A program made the position numbers and the translations under genes. From assembly GCA_964545715.1 (NCBI GenBank), contig CAZJHX010000028.1, forward strand, positions 1 through 64,000: a stretch of DNA of 64,000 nucleotides. The letters run 5' to 3'. Source of the stretch: CAZJHX01 sp964545715. Lineage in GTDB: Bacteria; Myxococcota_A; UBA9042; GCA-2863065. Shown in pieces: positions 17,901-26,421 of the stretch. Position 1 is the stretch's first letter; every line of letters starts with the position of its first letter. Under the pieces are notes generated by a model. The model was not told where the DNA came from. It did not search any database and was given only the letters and a program-made list of their open reading frames with translations.

Positions 17901-20900
17901 CACCTGGTCGGTCGCGCCGGTCGCATGGACCTGGTCGAGGACTTCGGCCTGGATGAGCGGATGGTCGAGTCGTTCGATCAGAACACGCGGCTGGGTGTCG
18001 CCGCGGGCCTGCAGGCGCTGCACGACGCCTACCTGCCGCTGGTGCGTACGTGGCGCAAGACGACGACGGGCGGCCGCCTGCCGACGGGCTGGGCGCTGCC
18101 GGAAGAGGTCGGCAACGAGACGGGTGTGATCTTCGCGTCTGCGTTTGCGGGCATGAACGCGGTGGTCGAGGAGCTCAAAGCCAAGCAGGAGCAGGGCGAC
18201 GAGTATCGCTACCCGCGCAACTTCCTGCTGAGGGTGATCGTGACCGCGCACGCGCAGCTGGCGCAGCTGATCAAGGCCAAGGGGCCCAACACCCAGCTGA
18301 CGACCGCCTGTGCCTCCACGACGACGGCCATGGCGCTGGCGCAGGACTGGATTCGCGCCGGGCGCTGCCGGCGGGTCGTTGTGATCGGCGCGGACGACAT
18401 CACCAGCTCCAACATGGCGGACTGGTTCGTCACCGGGTTCCTGGCCGCGGGCGCCGCGACCAACGAGAAGCTGGTCGAGAACGCGGCGCTGCCGTTTGAT
18501 CGTCGCCGGCACGGCATGATCGTGGGCATGGGCGCGGTCGGCATGGTGCTGGAGAGCGCCGAGGCCGCGGAAGAGCGCGGCGTGACGCCGATCGTGGAGC
18601 TGGTCGGCACCCAGGTCGCCAACAGCGCGTTCCATGGGACGCGGTTGGACACCGAGCACGTGGCGCAGACCATGTGCACGCTGGTCGACCGGTCGACGAG
18701 AGAGCTTGGGATCTCGAGCGAGGAGCTCAGCAGTGACTTGATCTTCATGAGTCACGAGACGCACACGCCGGCACGGGGCGGTAGCGCTCAGGCGGAGGTC
18801 GACGCGCTGCGAGCGGCGTTTGGTTCCGGCGCGGATGACGTGCTGGTGGCCAACACCAAGGGCTTCACCGGGCACCCGATGGGCGCCGGGCTCGAGGACG
18901 CAGTGGTGCTGAAGGCGCTGCAGTACGGCAAGGTGCCGCCCATCGCCAACCTGAAGGAGCCGGACCCGGACCTCATGCCGCTGAACCTGTCCGCGGGCGG
19001 GACCCACGAGCGGCGTTATGCGCTGCGCCTGGCGGCGGGCTTTGGCTCGCAGATCGGGATGTCGCTGCTGAAGAAGGTGGCGCATGGCGACGACCGGATC
19101 GCGGACCTGTCCACGCTGCAGGCGTGGCTGACCCGCTACGGGGCCAAGAACCGGCCGCAGCTGGAGGTGGTCAACCGCACGCTGCGCATCGCCGAGGAAG
19201 AGCTGCCGACGGGTGCCGAGTTTGTACTGCCGCATGGGCCGCATCGTGTGGCCATGGAGGCGCCGCCGGTCGTTGAAGAGACACCGGCCGCAGTGGTCGT
19301 GGCGACCAGCTTTGAGCAGGTGCGCGACGTGGTGCTGGGCATCGTGTCCAACCGAACGGGCTTCCCGACCGAGCTGCTGCAGCTGGACATGGATCTGGAG
19401 GCGGACCTGGGCATCGACACGATCAAGCAGGGCGACATCCTGTCTGAGACCCGGCTGGTGTTCGGCCTGCCGGTCGAGCGCGAGATTCAGCTGAAGGACT
19501 ATCCAACGCTGCGTTATGCAATCGAGCGCGTGTGCGAGCTCACCGGCGTGACGGCACCCGCGGCGGCGGCGCCTGCGCCACAGACGGCGACGGCCTCGGC
19601 GGACGTGGCTGAGCGGGTCATCGCGCTGGTCGCGTCTCGAACGGGCTACCCGGCGGAGATGCTGGAGTTGGACCTGGACATGGAGGCGGATCTCGGGATC
19701 GACACCGTGAAGCAGGCCGAGATTCTGGCGGAGCTGCGTGAGACGTTTGGGCTGCCCGAGGATCAGGAGCTGACGCTCAAGGACACCCCGACCCTGCGGC
19801 ACGTGATCGAGTACCTGAGCGGCAATGCGGCGCCTGTCGCGGTGCCGGTGCCGGTGGCCGCACCGGTTGTCGTGGCGGCTGAGGACCGTACCGAGGCGGT
19901 TGTAGCGCTGGTTGCCAACCGCACCGGATACCCCGCGGAGATGCTGGAGCTGGACCTGGATATGGAGGCCGATCTGGGGATCGACACCGTGAAACAGGCC
20001 GAGATTCTGGCTGAGCTGCGCGAGAACTTCGGGCTGCCCGAGGACACCGAGCTCAAGCTGAAGGACTACCCGACGCTTCGCCACGTGGCCGACTACGTGA
20101 ACTCGCAGGGTGGCGGAGCAAAGCCTGCTCCCGCGCCCGTCGCCGCTCCGGTGACCCCCGCTCCGGTCGCGCCCGTGCCCGTTGCCGCCGCCGCTGCGGA
20201 CACCCGCAACCTGGAAGAGCGCGTGGTGAATCTGGTCGCGAGTCGCACCGGCTACCCGGCCGAGATGCTGGAGCTGGACCTGGACATGGAGGCCGATCTG
20301 GGTATCGACACCGTGAAGCAGGCCGAGATTCTGGCGGAGCTGCGCGAGGAGTTTGCGCTGCCGGAGAACCAGGAGCTGCAGCTGAGCGAGTACCCGACGC
20401 TGCGTCATGTGATCGGCTATGTGTCGTCGCGCGCGCCGTCTGAGCAGCCGACGCTGAAGGTGGAGGAGAACATCGCCGCCGCGCTGGAGGCCGCGCCCAA
20501 GGTCGTGGTGCCCTGGCCGGTGACGCAGTCCGCACCCACGCCGGTCTCCCCGGCCCCTGTGGCGAGTACAGCAAACCTGGAGGCGGACGTGGTGGCCCTG
20601 GTCGCCGATCGCACCGGGTATCCGGCGGAGATGCTGGAGCTGGATCTCGATATGGAGGCCGACCGGGGCATCGCCACGGTCACGCAGGCCGAGCTGATGG
20701 CCGAGCTGCGAGAGCGGTTTGCCCTGCCCGAGAGCCAGGAGATTCAGCTCAAAGACTACCCGACGCTGCGTCACGTCATCGCGTATGTCGGGCAGCACAG
20801 CGCGACGGCCTCCACCCCGGCGGCAGCGCCTGAGCCCGTCGCTGCGGCGGCGGTCGCTCCAGTGAGTGCGCCGGTGTCCGCGGACGTGGAAGCGACGGTC

Positions 20901-23723
20901 GTTGGGCTGGTAGCTGAGCGGACCGGGTACCCGGTCGAGATGCTGGAGCTGGACCTCGATATGGAGGCCGACCTCGGGATCGACACGGTCAAGCAGGCCG
21001 AGCTGTTGGCGGAGCTCCGCGAGACGTTCGGCGTGGCGGCTGAGGATGGCCTGCAGCTGAAGGACTATCCGACCCTGCGCCACGTTGTGAACTTCATGCA
21101 GAGCAAGTCATCGCCGGCGCCCGCAGCCGCCCCGGTTGCCGAGGCCGCGCCGCCCCGGCACACGCTGCCTGCTCGCGCGGGCACGGGTGGTCCGGTGCTG
21201 CCCACGCCGCCGATCGCGCCGCCCACGGGCGATCCGCTGACATTGGTTCGCGGCGCGTTGGCCAAGGTCTGCGGCATGCCGCCGTCGTCGCTGTCGATCC
21301 ACCTGCGTCCGGGCCCCGACCTGGGCGTGCAGCTGTCAGACGTGTTCCCCGGCTTTGACCTGCCGGCGGATGCGTCGGTCGCCGACATCGTCGCCGTTCT
21401 CAGCGATGACACGGGAGCTAAAGCGCCGACGCCGGCGCCGATCGTGGCCCCCATCGCCGTCAGCAAGCCCGCTGCGGCGTCCGTGCTCGATGCCGACATG
21501 ACGGGCGTGCAGCTCCGTCGTCTCGCCTGGCGACTGCGCGGCAACGGCGCCCGCTACGGCGCGACGGGCGTTGAGCCCAAATCGGGAGATACTGTCGTGG
21601 TGATGGGCGATGACGCTCAGGTCGCCGAGCTGGTCGCCAAAGCCGTGCGCTCGACCGGCGCTACCGCCATGGTCGTGCCGATTCCGGGGGAGGCGTCAGA
21701 GCTGCCTGCCGCCCGAGGGCTGATCTACCTGGGAGGCTCGTCCATCGGGCTCTTCCGTGCCGCGAAGGGGATGGCAGGCACCCTGCAGAGCGGCGGCTTC
21801 GTGCTGGCGATCGGCGGGCGCGAGCTGGCCGGCTTCTGCAAGAGCCTGAGCTTGGAGTGGAGCGACGCGGCGCTGGTGAAAGCGGTGGTGACCGACGTGA
21901 CCGCCACAGCTGAGCTGGCGACGCTGGTGATGGACGAGCTGGCTTACGACGGCGAGACGCGGGTCGTGCGCTGGGCCGGGGGCGCCCGGTGGGTCGAAGG
22001 CCTGCAGGTCGTGGAGTTGCCCGAGCCGGCGGAAGGTCGCGCCGAGTCCGCCACGTGGGTCGTCTCAGGCGGCGCGCGCGGGATCACGGCGGAGATCGTC
22101 CGTCAGGTCGCGACTCAGCGCGGAGGCTGCTTCCACCTGCTGGGCCGCACAGCGCTACAGACTCCCCTTCCGACGGCGCTGCCCGACGATGAGGCGGCGG
22201 CGCGCAAGGTCGTGCTGGACGAGCTCAAGGCGGCGGGCAAAAAGCCGGTGCCGACCGCGGTGCTGGCCGAGGTGAAGCGTCGTCGCGGACAGCGCGAGAT
22301 CGCGGCGTTTATCCAGTCCCTGGAGGCGCTCCCGGGCGTCACGGCGACCTACCACGCGGCCGATGTCGCGGATGCGAGCGCGCTCAAGAAGGCCCTGGGG
22401 CATCTGAAGCGCGTGGACTATCTCGTGCACGCCGCTGGCATCGAGGTCAGCAAGACGATCGATCGCAAGACGGACGACGAGTTCGCCTATGTGACGTCTC
22501 CCAAGCTGATCGGGCTGGAGAGCTTGCTGTCGGCGCTCGATGGCGCCCACCTGGACACGATCGTTACGTTCGGCTCGGTGTCCGGTCGCTTCGGCAACTT
22601 CGGCCAGACCGACTACGCCGCTGCGAACGAGGGCATGGCCGATCGGCTGACTCAGCTCTCGCAGCGCACCCTGCAGATCGACTGGACGGCCTGGTCCGGC
22701 GTGGGCATGGCCACCCGCGGGTCGGTCACCAAGATGCTGGAGGCCGCGGGCATCGGCTTCCTGCCGCCCGAGCAGGGCGTCACGGCGTTTCGCCGGCTGG
22801 TGCTGGGCGGGGCGCAGGGCGAGATCGTGGTCGACAAGGGCCTGGGCCAGATGGAGCCGGCAGCGTATGAGCCCTCGCTGCCGACCGCCCCGACGTTCTT
22901 TGGCGAAGGCGCCGTCGTCACCGTCGAGGGTCAGGAGCTGGCTTTCGCGTGGCCGCTGGATGCCGGCGCGCGTTGGCTGGACGATCACCGCATTGACGGC
23001 GTGGCGGTCCTGCCGGGCGTGATGGGCCTCGAGGCCTTCAGCCAGGCGTCGCTGGCGCTGGTTTCGGGCGCGCGCGTCTCGGGGTTCGAGGGGGTCGCGT
23101 TCAAAGTGCCGCTGAAGCTGTTCGGCGACCGGCCCGTCACCGCCTCCGTCCGCGTGCAGGCGATGGCGCCCCAGCGCGACGAGGGGACGCGCCTGCGCTG
23201 CCGTCTGGTCTCTCGGCACGTCTCCAAGGCCGGTGTCCCGCAAGGCCCGGAGCGCCTGCACTTCACCGCCACGGTGGTGCTGGCCGACAGCGTCTCGGTG
23301 ACCCAGCCGGTGCGCCCCAACGGCGAGCCGATGCGCGGTAACGAGGCCGGCGACATCTACGATCGGTTGTTCCACGGCCAGTCCTTCCAGGTGCTGTCCG
23401 CCGCGGAGCGTTACGACGGCGGTCTGCGGGCGGCGGTCAACGGCGACCGGCTTCGCGCTCCTGCGACGGATCCGGCCAGCGCACCGATGGAGCTGGAGGC
23501 CCTCTTCCAGGCGGTCGGGCTCATGCAAGTCATGGATGACGGCTCCATGGGCCTGCCCTCCACGGCGAGCACCGTCACGATCTACGGCGCCCCGGCCCGC
23601 CAGCGCCCGCTGGAGTGCTTTGTCACCCGCGCTGACGGCAACTTCGAGGCCCTGCTGAGAGACGAGAAGGGCCGTGTCTATCTGGAGCTCAGCGGCTACG
23701 AGACCGCGACCCTGCCCAGCTGA
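14910..23723 (+). CDS. Giant PfaA-like polyketide/fatty-acid synthase (KS-AT-KS-ACPx6-KR-DH)
   Basis: The protein has 2937 residues. ATG 14910 is chosen because GGAG lies 9 nt upstream and the KS begins at once. Domains in order: KS1 with Cys222 (DAACAGSL) and both His (VECHGTST, GHLKGAAG); malonyl-type AT with Ser676 in GHSLGEY; KS2 with Cys1134 (TTACAS), His in SHETHTP and TGHPMGAG; six ACP repeats spaced about 95-120 residues by Ala/Pro linkers; a degenerate seventh ACP-like segment near 2110-2160; KR with GGARGITA and SVSGRFGNFGQTDYAAANE; DH hot-dog with His2693 in DHRIDGVAVLPG. No ER or thioesterase is present. The ACPs are of the PfaA (PUFA synthase) type, but the attachment Ser is Thr in all six (LGIDTVKQ). 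Likely product: a reduced or unsaturated long acyl chain; exact product unknown. Confidence 0.9.
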   Translation: MAQRDGRHDIAIIGAGAVLPPDGAGVSSFLDLIETGGDAIIDVPQDRWVHDDHYDADASVPDKSYARIGGFVQNAPFKSFEFRIPPKVADSIDRVQKWALMATREALAQAGLTSSGSTQPEFNRERTAVLFGNSMGGEQVYRTAIRVHMNTVKRQIVDVPAFQQLDSAVRQQLLESIDESLRADLPPITEDSMAGELANCIAGRVASAFDLRGPSCSIDAACAGSLAAIHTAVHGLRAKSYDLAVVGGVDSNMGPESYVKFCKIGALSPDGSRPFDHGANGFVMGEGAAVFVLKRLEDALKDSDKVLAVIRGVGASSDGKGKGITAPNPRGQAQALRKAYSDAGLRPRDVSYVECHGTSTPVGDGVEVGCLKELFAEDGVPDASIPVGSVKSQIGHLKGAAGAAGMLKVVLSLMNKKRYPSINVSVPNPAVFADGALRVQTMAEPWDNPPNNVRRAGVSAFGFGGTNYHVLIEEGGAIGLKDLQHPAAAPASAPAEPAEESWGVAIVGAATRDELVGRLDQLATGGDADAVAGAADHRVAVVGQGAARDGLIALAKKSLPSANDKILSALSMRGVHYGQGKPGKVAFVFPGQGSQYPGMMRELYNRCPEVKRTLDEADEVMTPLLGHKLTDVMFGDDAEALKKTEITQPALLASDTALMRSLMAAGIQPDGAIGHSLGEYAALVCSGALSFADALTAVSARGREMSRVTVEDPGKMASVFAPSHVIERALEPITAAGGYVVCANRNSSSQTVIAGASASVDQACAALDAEGVKVVKLPVSMAFHTDIVAPAVEPLKRVLQRLDRKAPRIPVYKNIDGRPYPMGAGAADELVDILGRQVGSPVEFVKSLEQMWADGFTHFVEVGPRRVLTTFVTDVLGGRGAVALPTNIRKKGDIASFSAAIAALRAAGVRPQRPAAVKMRPKTERIVVTGASLGLPNRRGDVFDELNLDKLFDGHTFISDLPQDDVDGMVAQNVVRVKKDASGGGSFELLDNRDDAVHLVGRAGRMDLVEDFGLDERMVESFDQNTRLGVAAGLQALHDAYLPLVRTWRKTTTGGRLPTGWALPEEVGNETGVIFASAFAGMNAVVEELKAKQEQGDEYRYPRNFLLRVIVTAHAQLAQLIKAKGPNTQLTTACASTTTAMALAQDWIRAGRCRRVVVIGADDITSSNMADWFVTGFLAAGAATNEKLVENAALPFDRRRHGMIVGMGAVGMVLESAEAAEERGVTPIVELVGTQVANSAFHGTRLDTEHVAQTMCTLVDRSTRELGISSEELSSDLIFMSHETHTPARGGSAQAEVDALRAAFGSGADDVLVANTKGFTGHPMGAGLEDAVVLKALQYGKVPPIANLKEPDPDLMPLNLSAGGTHERRYALRLAAGFGSQIGMSLLKKVAHGDDRIADLSTLQAWLTRYGAKNRPQLEVVNRTLRIAEEELPTGAEFVLPHGPHRVAMEAPPVVEETPAAVVVATSFEQVRDVVLGIVSNRTGFPTELLQLDMDLEADLGIDTIKQGDILSETRLVFGLPVEREIQLKDYPTLRYAIERVCELTGVTAPAAAAPAPQTATASADVAERVIALVASRTGYPAEMLELDLDMEADLGIDTVKQAEILAELRETFGLPEDQELTLKDTPTLRHVIEYLSGNAAPVAVPVPVAAPVVVAAEDRTEAVVALVANRTGYPAEMLELDLDMEADLGIDTVKQAEILAELRENFGLPEDTELKLKDYPTLRHVADYVNSQGGGAKPAPAPVAAPVTPAPVAPVPVAAAAADTRNLEERVVNLVASRTGYPAEMLELDLDMEADLGIDTVKQAEILAELREEFALPENQELQLSEYPTLRHVIGYVSSRAPSEQPTLKVEENIAAALEAAPKVVVPWPVTQSAPTPVSPAPVASTANLEADVVALVADRTGYPAEMLELDLDMEADRGIATVTQAELMAELRERFALPESQEIQLKDYPTLRHVIAYVGQHSATASTPAAAPEPVAAAAVAPVSAPVSADVEATVVGLVAERTGYPVEMLELDLDMEADLGIDTVKQAELLAELRETFGVAAEDGLQLKDYPTLRHVVNFMQSKSSPAPAAAPVAEAAPPRHTLPARAGTGGPVLPTPPIAPPTGDPLTLVRGALAKVCGMPPSSLSIHLRPGPDLGVQLSDVFPGFDLPADASVADIVAVLSDDTGAKAPTPAPIVAPIAVSKPAAASVLDADMTGVQLRRLAWRLRGNGARYGATGVEPKSGDTVVVMGDDAQVAELVAKAVRSTGATAMVVPIPGEASELPAARGLIYLGGSSIGLFRAAKGMAGTLQSGGFVLAIGGRELAGFCKSLSLEWSDAALVKAVVTDVTATAELATLVMDELAYDGETRVVRWAGGARWVEGLQVVELPEPAEGRAESATWVVSGGARGITAEIVRQVATQRGGCFHLLGRTALQTPLPTALPDDEAAARKVVLDELKAAGKKPVPTAVLAEVKRRRGQREIAAFIQSLEALPGVTATYHAADVADASALKKALGHLKRVDYLVHAAGIEVSKTIDRKTDDEFAYVTSPKLIGLESLLSALDGAHLDTIVTFGSVSGRFGNFGQTDYAAANEGMADRLTQLSQRTLQIDWTAWSGVGMATRGSVTKMLEAAGIGFLPPEQGVTAFRRLVLGGAQGEIVVDKGLGQMEPAAYEPSLPTAPTFFGEGAVVTVEGQELAFAWPLDAGARWLDDHRIDGVAVLPGVMGLEAFSQASLALVSGARVSGFEGVAFKVPLKLFGDRPVTASVRVQAMAPQRDEGTRLRCRLVSRHVSKAGVPQGPERLHFTATVVLADSVSVTQPVRPNGEPMRGNEAGDIYDRLFHGQSFQVLSAAERYDGGLRAAVNGDRLRAPATDPASAPMELEALFQAVGLMQVMDDGSMGLPSTASTVTIYGAPARQRPLECFVTRADGNFEALLRDEKGRVYLELSGYETATLPS
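19320..21100 (+). repeat. Six tandem ACP-domain repeats
   Basis: Six carrier domains follow one another, separated by Ala/Pro-rich linkers. The Thr codons at the expected cofactor site start at 19419, 19704, 19986, 20310, 20676 and 20985 (residues 1504, 1599, 1693, 1801, 1923 and 2026). Units 2, 3, 4 and 6 are nearly identical around EADLGIDTVKQAE. Unit 5 is degenerate (RGIATVTQ), losing the conserved Leu and Asp. Unit 1 reads LGIDTIKQGD and has diverged most. Confidence 0.85.
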
Positions 23724-23729
23724 TCGTGA

Positions 23730-23743
23730 CTCTCATCTGAGAG
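23730..23743 (+). terminator. Short hairpin after the synthase gene
   Basis: CTCTCA-TC-TGAGAG is a perfect six-base-pair hairpin 7 nt after the synthase stop, without a T-tract. It is a weak terminator candidate. Confidence 0.3.
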
Positions 23744-23791
23744 CCGGTCTCGCGATTGCCTAAAGTCGGCGAAACACTGACCCGAATCAAT

Positions 23792-23801
23792 GTTACGTAA
23801 C
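23792..23801. promoter_or_regulatory. Perfect palindrome GTTACGTAAC upstream of the histidine kinase
   Basis: This ten-base palindrome lies 17 nt before the kinase start and is followed by a second ACGT core (GATACGTGAG). It is a plausible operator for the two-component operon. Confidence 0.35.
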
Positions 23802-23817
23802 GATACGTGAGGTTGGA

Positions 23818-25833
23818 ATGAGGTCAGCAAAAGATGCAGTCGAGCGCGTCCTGAACCAGCACGCGCTGTTGCTTGTCGCGTGCCTTTTGCTGTGCGGCGT
23901 GCTTGCCATGGGCTGGTATCACTCCACCCAGCAGGACAAGCTGGTCAAGGACACCGCGCTCCAGCAGGCCGACATTTATGCGCGAGCGTTGGCCGAGTTC
24001 CGCACGCTGTATACGTCCAAGGTCGTCAAGGTCGCCAAAAAGCACGGTCTGACGGTGACCCACGACTACGAGGACAAAGAGGCGGCCATCCCGCTACCTG
24101 CGACGCTGAGCATGTTGCTGGGCAACCGCATCGGGGAGCAGTCCTCCGGCATTCAGACGTCGCTCTACAGTCGCTATCCTTTTCCCTGGCGGGTAAAGAC
24201 GGGCGGACTGCAGGACGACTTCGCCCGGGACGCGTGGGTTGCTCTGAATGAGCGGCCGGACGAGCCGTTTCACCGCATCGAGGTGGTCGACGGTCGCCAG
24301 TCTTTGCGATATGCCATCGCGGACCGCATGCGCCCTGCCTGCGTGAACTGCCACAACACACACCCTGACACGCCGAAGCGGGACTGGACAGCCGGGGACG
24401 TGCGCGGCGTGCTCGAGGTCGCCTATCCCATCGATACCGCGGTCGCAGCCGCCGCCTCATCATCGCGCCGGAGCCTGGCGGTCATCGCCGTGACCATCCT
24501 GGCGGCGCTGCTGGTGCTGGCGGTCGTCTTTGGTCGCCAGCGCCGGTTCTCCGTGCAGCTGGAGCGTACCGTGGCCCAGCGCACCGCACAGCTGGCCGCG
24601 GAAGAGAGCTTCAGTCGCGCCGTCGTCGAGAACATCGGCGACGCCATCGTCACCATCGACGAGTCGGGGCGCGTCCTCTTCTACAACGACGCCGCAGAGT
24701 CCATTTTCGGGCACCCGAAGAGCGCGGCTGTACGGGCCGAATTGGGTGTGCTCATCCCGCTGGCAGGCGCGCGCGAGGGGACGCTGACGGACTATCTCAC
24801 CGGGACCCAGCGCGTCGGTGATGACCGACGGCAACGTCTTGAAGTGCTCAGAAGCGATGGCGAAGAGGTTGTGATCGAGTTCGACGTGCGCCGCATGACG
24901 GGTGAACACACGCTCTACGTGGCAGTGATCCGAGATCTCACCGAGGTCGTTGCCAAGGATCGCAAGATGCGCGCGCTCAACGAGGAGCTGATGCGGGCGT
25001 CGCGGCAAGCCGGGATGGCTGAGGTGGCGACGGGCGTGCTGCACAACGTGGGCAACGTGCTGAACAGCGTGAATGTGTCCGCGTCCATGGTTTATGAAAA
25101 GCTCCAGCAGTCCAAGCTGGGCAGCCTCGAGGCGACGGTCGGCCTGCTGGCGGACAACTCGGACAATCTGCCCGAATTCCTCGGCGCCGACCGCCGCGGC
25201 AAGCTGGTCATTCCGATGCTCAGCCGTCTCGCGGGTCGCCTCCGCGAAGAGCAACAGCAGATGTTGGTCGAAAACCAGCTCGTGCGTGAGCGGGTTGGTC
25301 ACATCAAGAGCATCGTCTCCAAACAACAGAAGCACGCCAAGTTCGCCGCCGTGGTGGAGCAGTGCTCCGTTCGAGAGCTGATCGACGACGCCGTCGCGGT
25401 GGTCGGCTCCAGCCTGAAGCGGCATGAAATCGAGCTGGTCCGGCAGGGCGACGAGGACGCTCTGGTGACCGTGGACCGGCACATCGTGTTGCAGATCCTG
25501 GTCAACCTGGTCAAGAACTCCAAACAGGCGATCGAGCTCAGTGCATCAGAGCGCCGGCAGATAACGATTGTGTCGAGTGTGACCGACCGCCTGACCATCA
25601 GCGTGACGGACACGGGCATTGGAATCGCCGCCGACAACCTCGAGCGGATGTTTACGCACGGGTTCACCACAAAGTCCGACGGACATGGCTTTGGGCTGCA
25701 CAACTCGGCGCTTGGAGCCCAGGACCTGGGCGGCACGCTGTCGTGCACATCCGCCGGCATAGGACAGGGCGCAACCTTCACCTTGGACATGCCCGCTACC
25801 GCAAAGAACAAGTCGAACCAGGAGGCCGCATGA
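23818..25833 (+). CDS. Membrane sensor histidine kinase with DUF3365 heme-type sensor and PAS
   Basis: The 671-residue protein starts with a membrane segment (LLLVACLLLCGVLAMGW), then a periplasmic DUF3365/Tll0287-like sensor ending in a c-type heme motif CVNCH (Cys175, Cys178, His179), then a second membrane segment near 220-240. A PAS domain (FSRAVVENIGDAIVTIDESG) follows. The dimerisation helix contains MAEVATGVLHNVGNVLNSV with likely phospho-acceptor His409. The HATPase domain shows NLVKNSKQAIE (N box), DTGIGI (G1) and HGFGLH (G2). The LHNVGN type of H-box marks a distinct kinase subfamily that usually works with receiver-only partners, which fits the next gene (4-nt overlap). The likely signal is redox or a gas ligand of heme. 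Confidence 0.88.
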   Translation: MRSAKDAVERVLNQHALLLVACLLLCGVLAMGWYHSTQQDKLVKDTALQQADIYARALAEFRTLYTSKVVKVAKKHGLTVTHDYEDKEAAIPLPATLSMLLGNRIGEQSSGIQTSLYSRYPFPWRVKTGGLQDDFARDAWVALNERPDEPFHRIEVVDGRQSLRYAIADRMRPACVNCHNTHPDTPKRDWTAGDVRGVLEVAYPIDTAVAAAASSSRRSLAVIAVTILAALLVLAVVFGRQRRFSVQLERTVAQRTAQLAAEESFSRAVVENIGDAIVTIDESGRVLFYNDAAESIFGHPKSAAVRAELGVLIPLAGAREGTLTDYLTGTQRVGDDRRQRLEVLRSDGEEVVIEFDVRRMTGEHTLYVAVIRDLTEVVAKDRKMRALNEELMRASRQAGMAEVATGVLHNVGNVLNSVNVSASMVYEKLQQSKLGSLEATVGLLADNSDNLPEFLGADRRGKLVIPMLSRLAGRLREEQQQMLVENQLVRERVGHIKSIVSKQQKHAKFAAVVEQCSVRELIDDAVAVVGSSLKRHEIELVRQGDEDALVTVDRHIVLQILVNLVKNSKQAIELSASERRQITIVSSVTDRLTISVTDTGIGIAADNLERMFTHGFTTKSDGHGFGLHNSALGAQDLGGTLSCTSAGIGQGATFTLDMPATAKNKSNQEAA

Positions 25834-26351
25834 ACGCAGCACGCGTCATAGTCATCGATGACAACGAGGCGATTCACGACGATTTTCGCAAGATACTCGC
25901 CACCGAGGCGGACTTTGAGTGCGATGAGCTCGCTGCGCTGGAGGCCGAGCTGTTGGGCCTGACCCCGGAGCCGGAGGGCGCGCAGGGGTTTGCTGTCGAT
26001 AGCGCCATCTCAGGCGAGGCCGGGCTCAAGCTGGTCGAGGCGTCCGCGCAGACAGACCGGCCGTACAACGTGGCTTTCGTCGACGTTCGGATGCCCGGCG
26101 GTTGGGACGGAATCGAAACCGCCCAGCGCCTGTGGGCCGCCGACCCATCCCTTCAGATCGTGATCTGCACGGCGTACTCCGATTACACGTGGCAGGACAT
26201 GACCGGGCGCCTCGGTGCTCCCGGTCGCTGGCTCATTCTAAAGAAGCCGTTCGAGATCATGGAGGTCCGGCAGATGGCTCATTCGCTCGTGGAGAAGTGG
26301 ACCTTCCGTCGCGAAGTTGAGAGCCGGCGCGCGCTCAGCGGCGGTCGATAA
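25830..26351 (+). CDS. Receiver-only response regulator
   Basis: The 173-residue protein starts at ATG 25830, with AGGAGG upstream and a 4-nt overlap with the kinase. It is a single REC domain: acidic pocket VIDDNEAIHDD, phospho-acceptor Asp85 in FVDVRMPGGWDG, the Thr/Ser switch in VICTAYSDYT and the conserved Lys in LILKKPFE. A longer alpha-1/beta-2 insertion of about 35 residues (ELLGLTPEPEGAQGF region) is unusual. No DNA-binding or enzymatic output is attached, so it acts by protein interaction or in a phosphorelay. Confidence 0.85.
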   Translation: MNAARVIVIDDNEAIHDDFRKILATEADFECDELAALEAELLGLTPEPEGAQGFAVDSAISGEAGLKLVEASAQTDRPYNVAFVDVRMPGGWDGIETAQRLWAADPSLQIVICTAYSDYTWQDMTGRLGAPGRWLILKKPFEIMEVRQMAHSLVEKWTFRREVESRRALSGGR

Positions 26352-26421
26352 CGGTCGCTTGCGCTCGACATATGCGCTGACGATCGGCACAGTGTGCGAC
26401 GAATAGACCAACTGGGATGCC

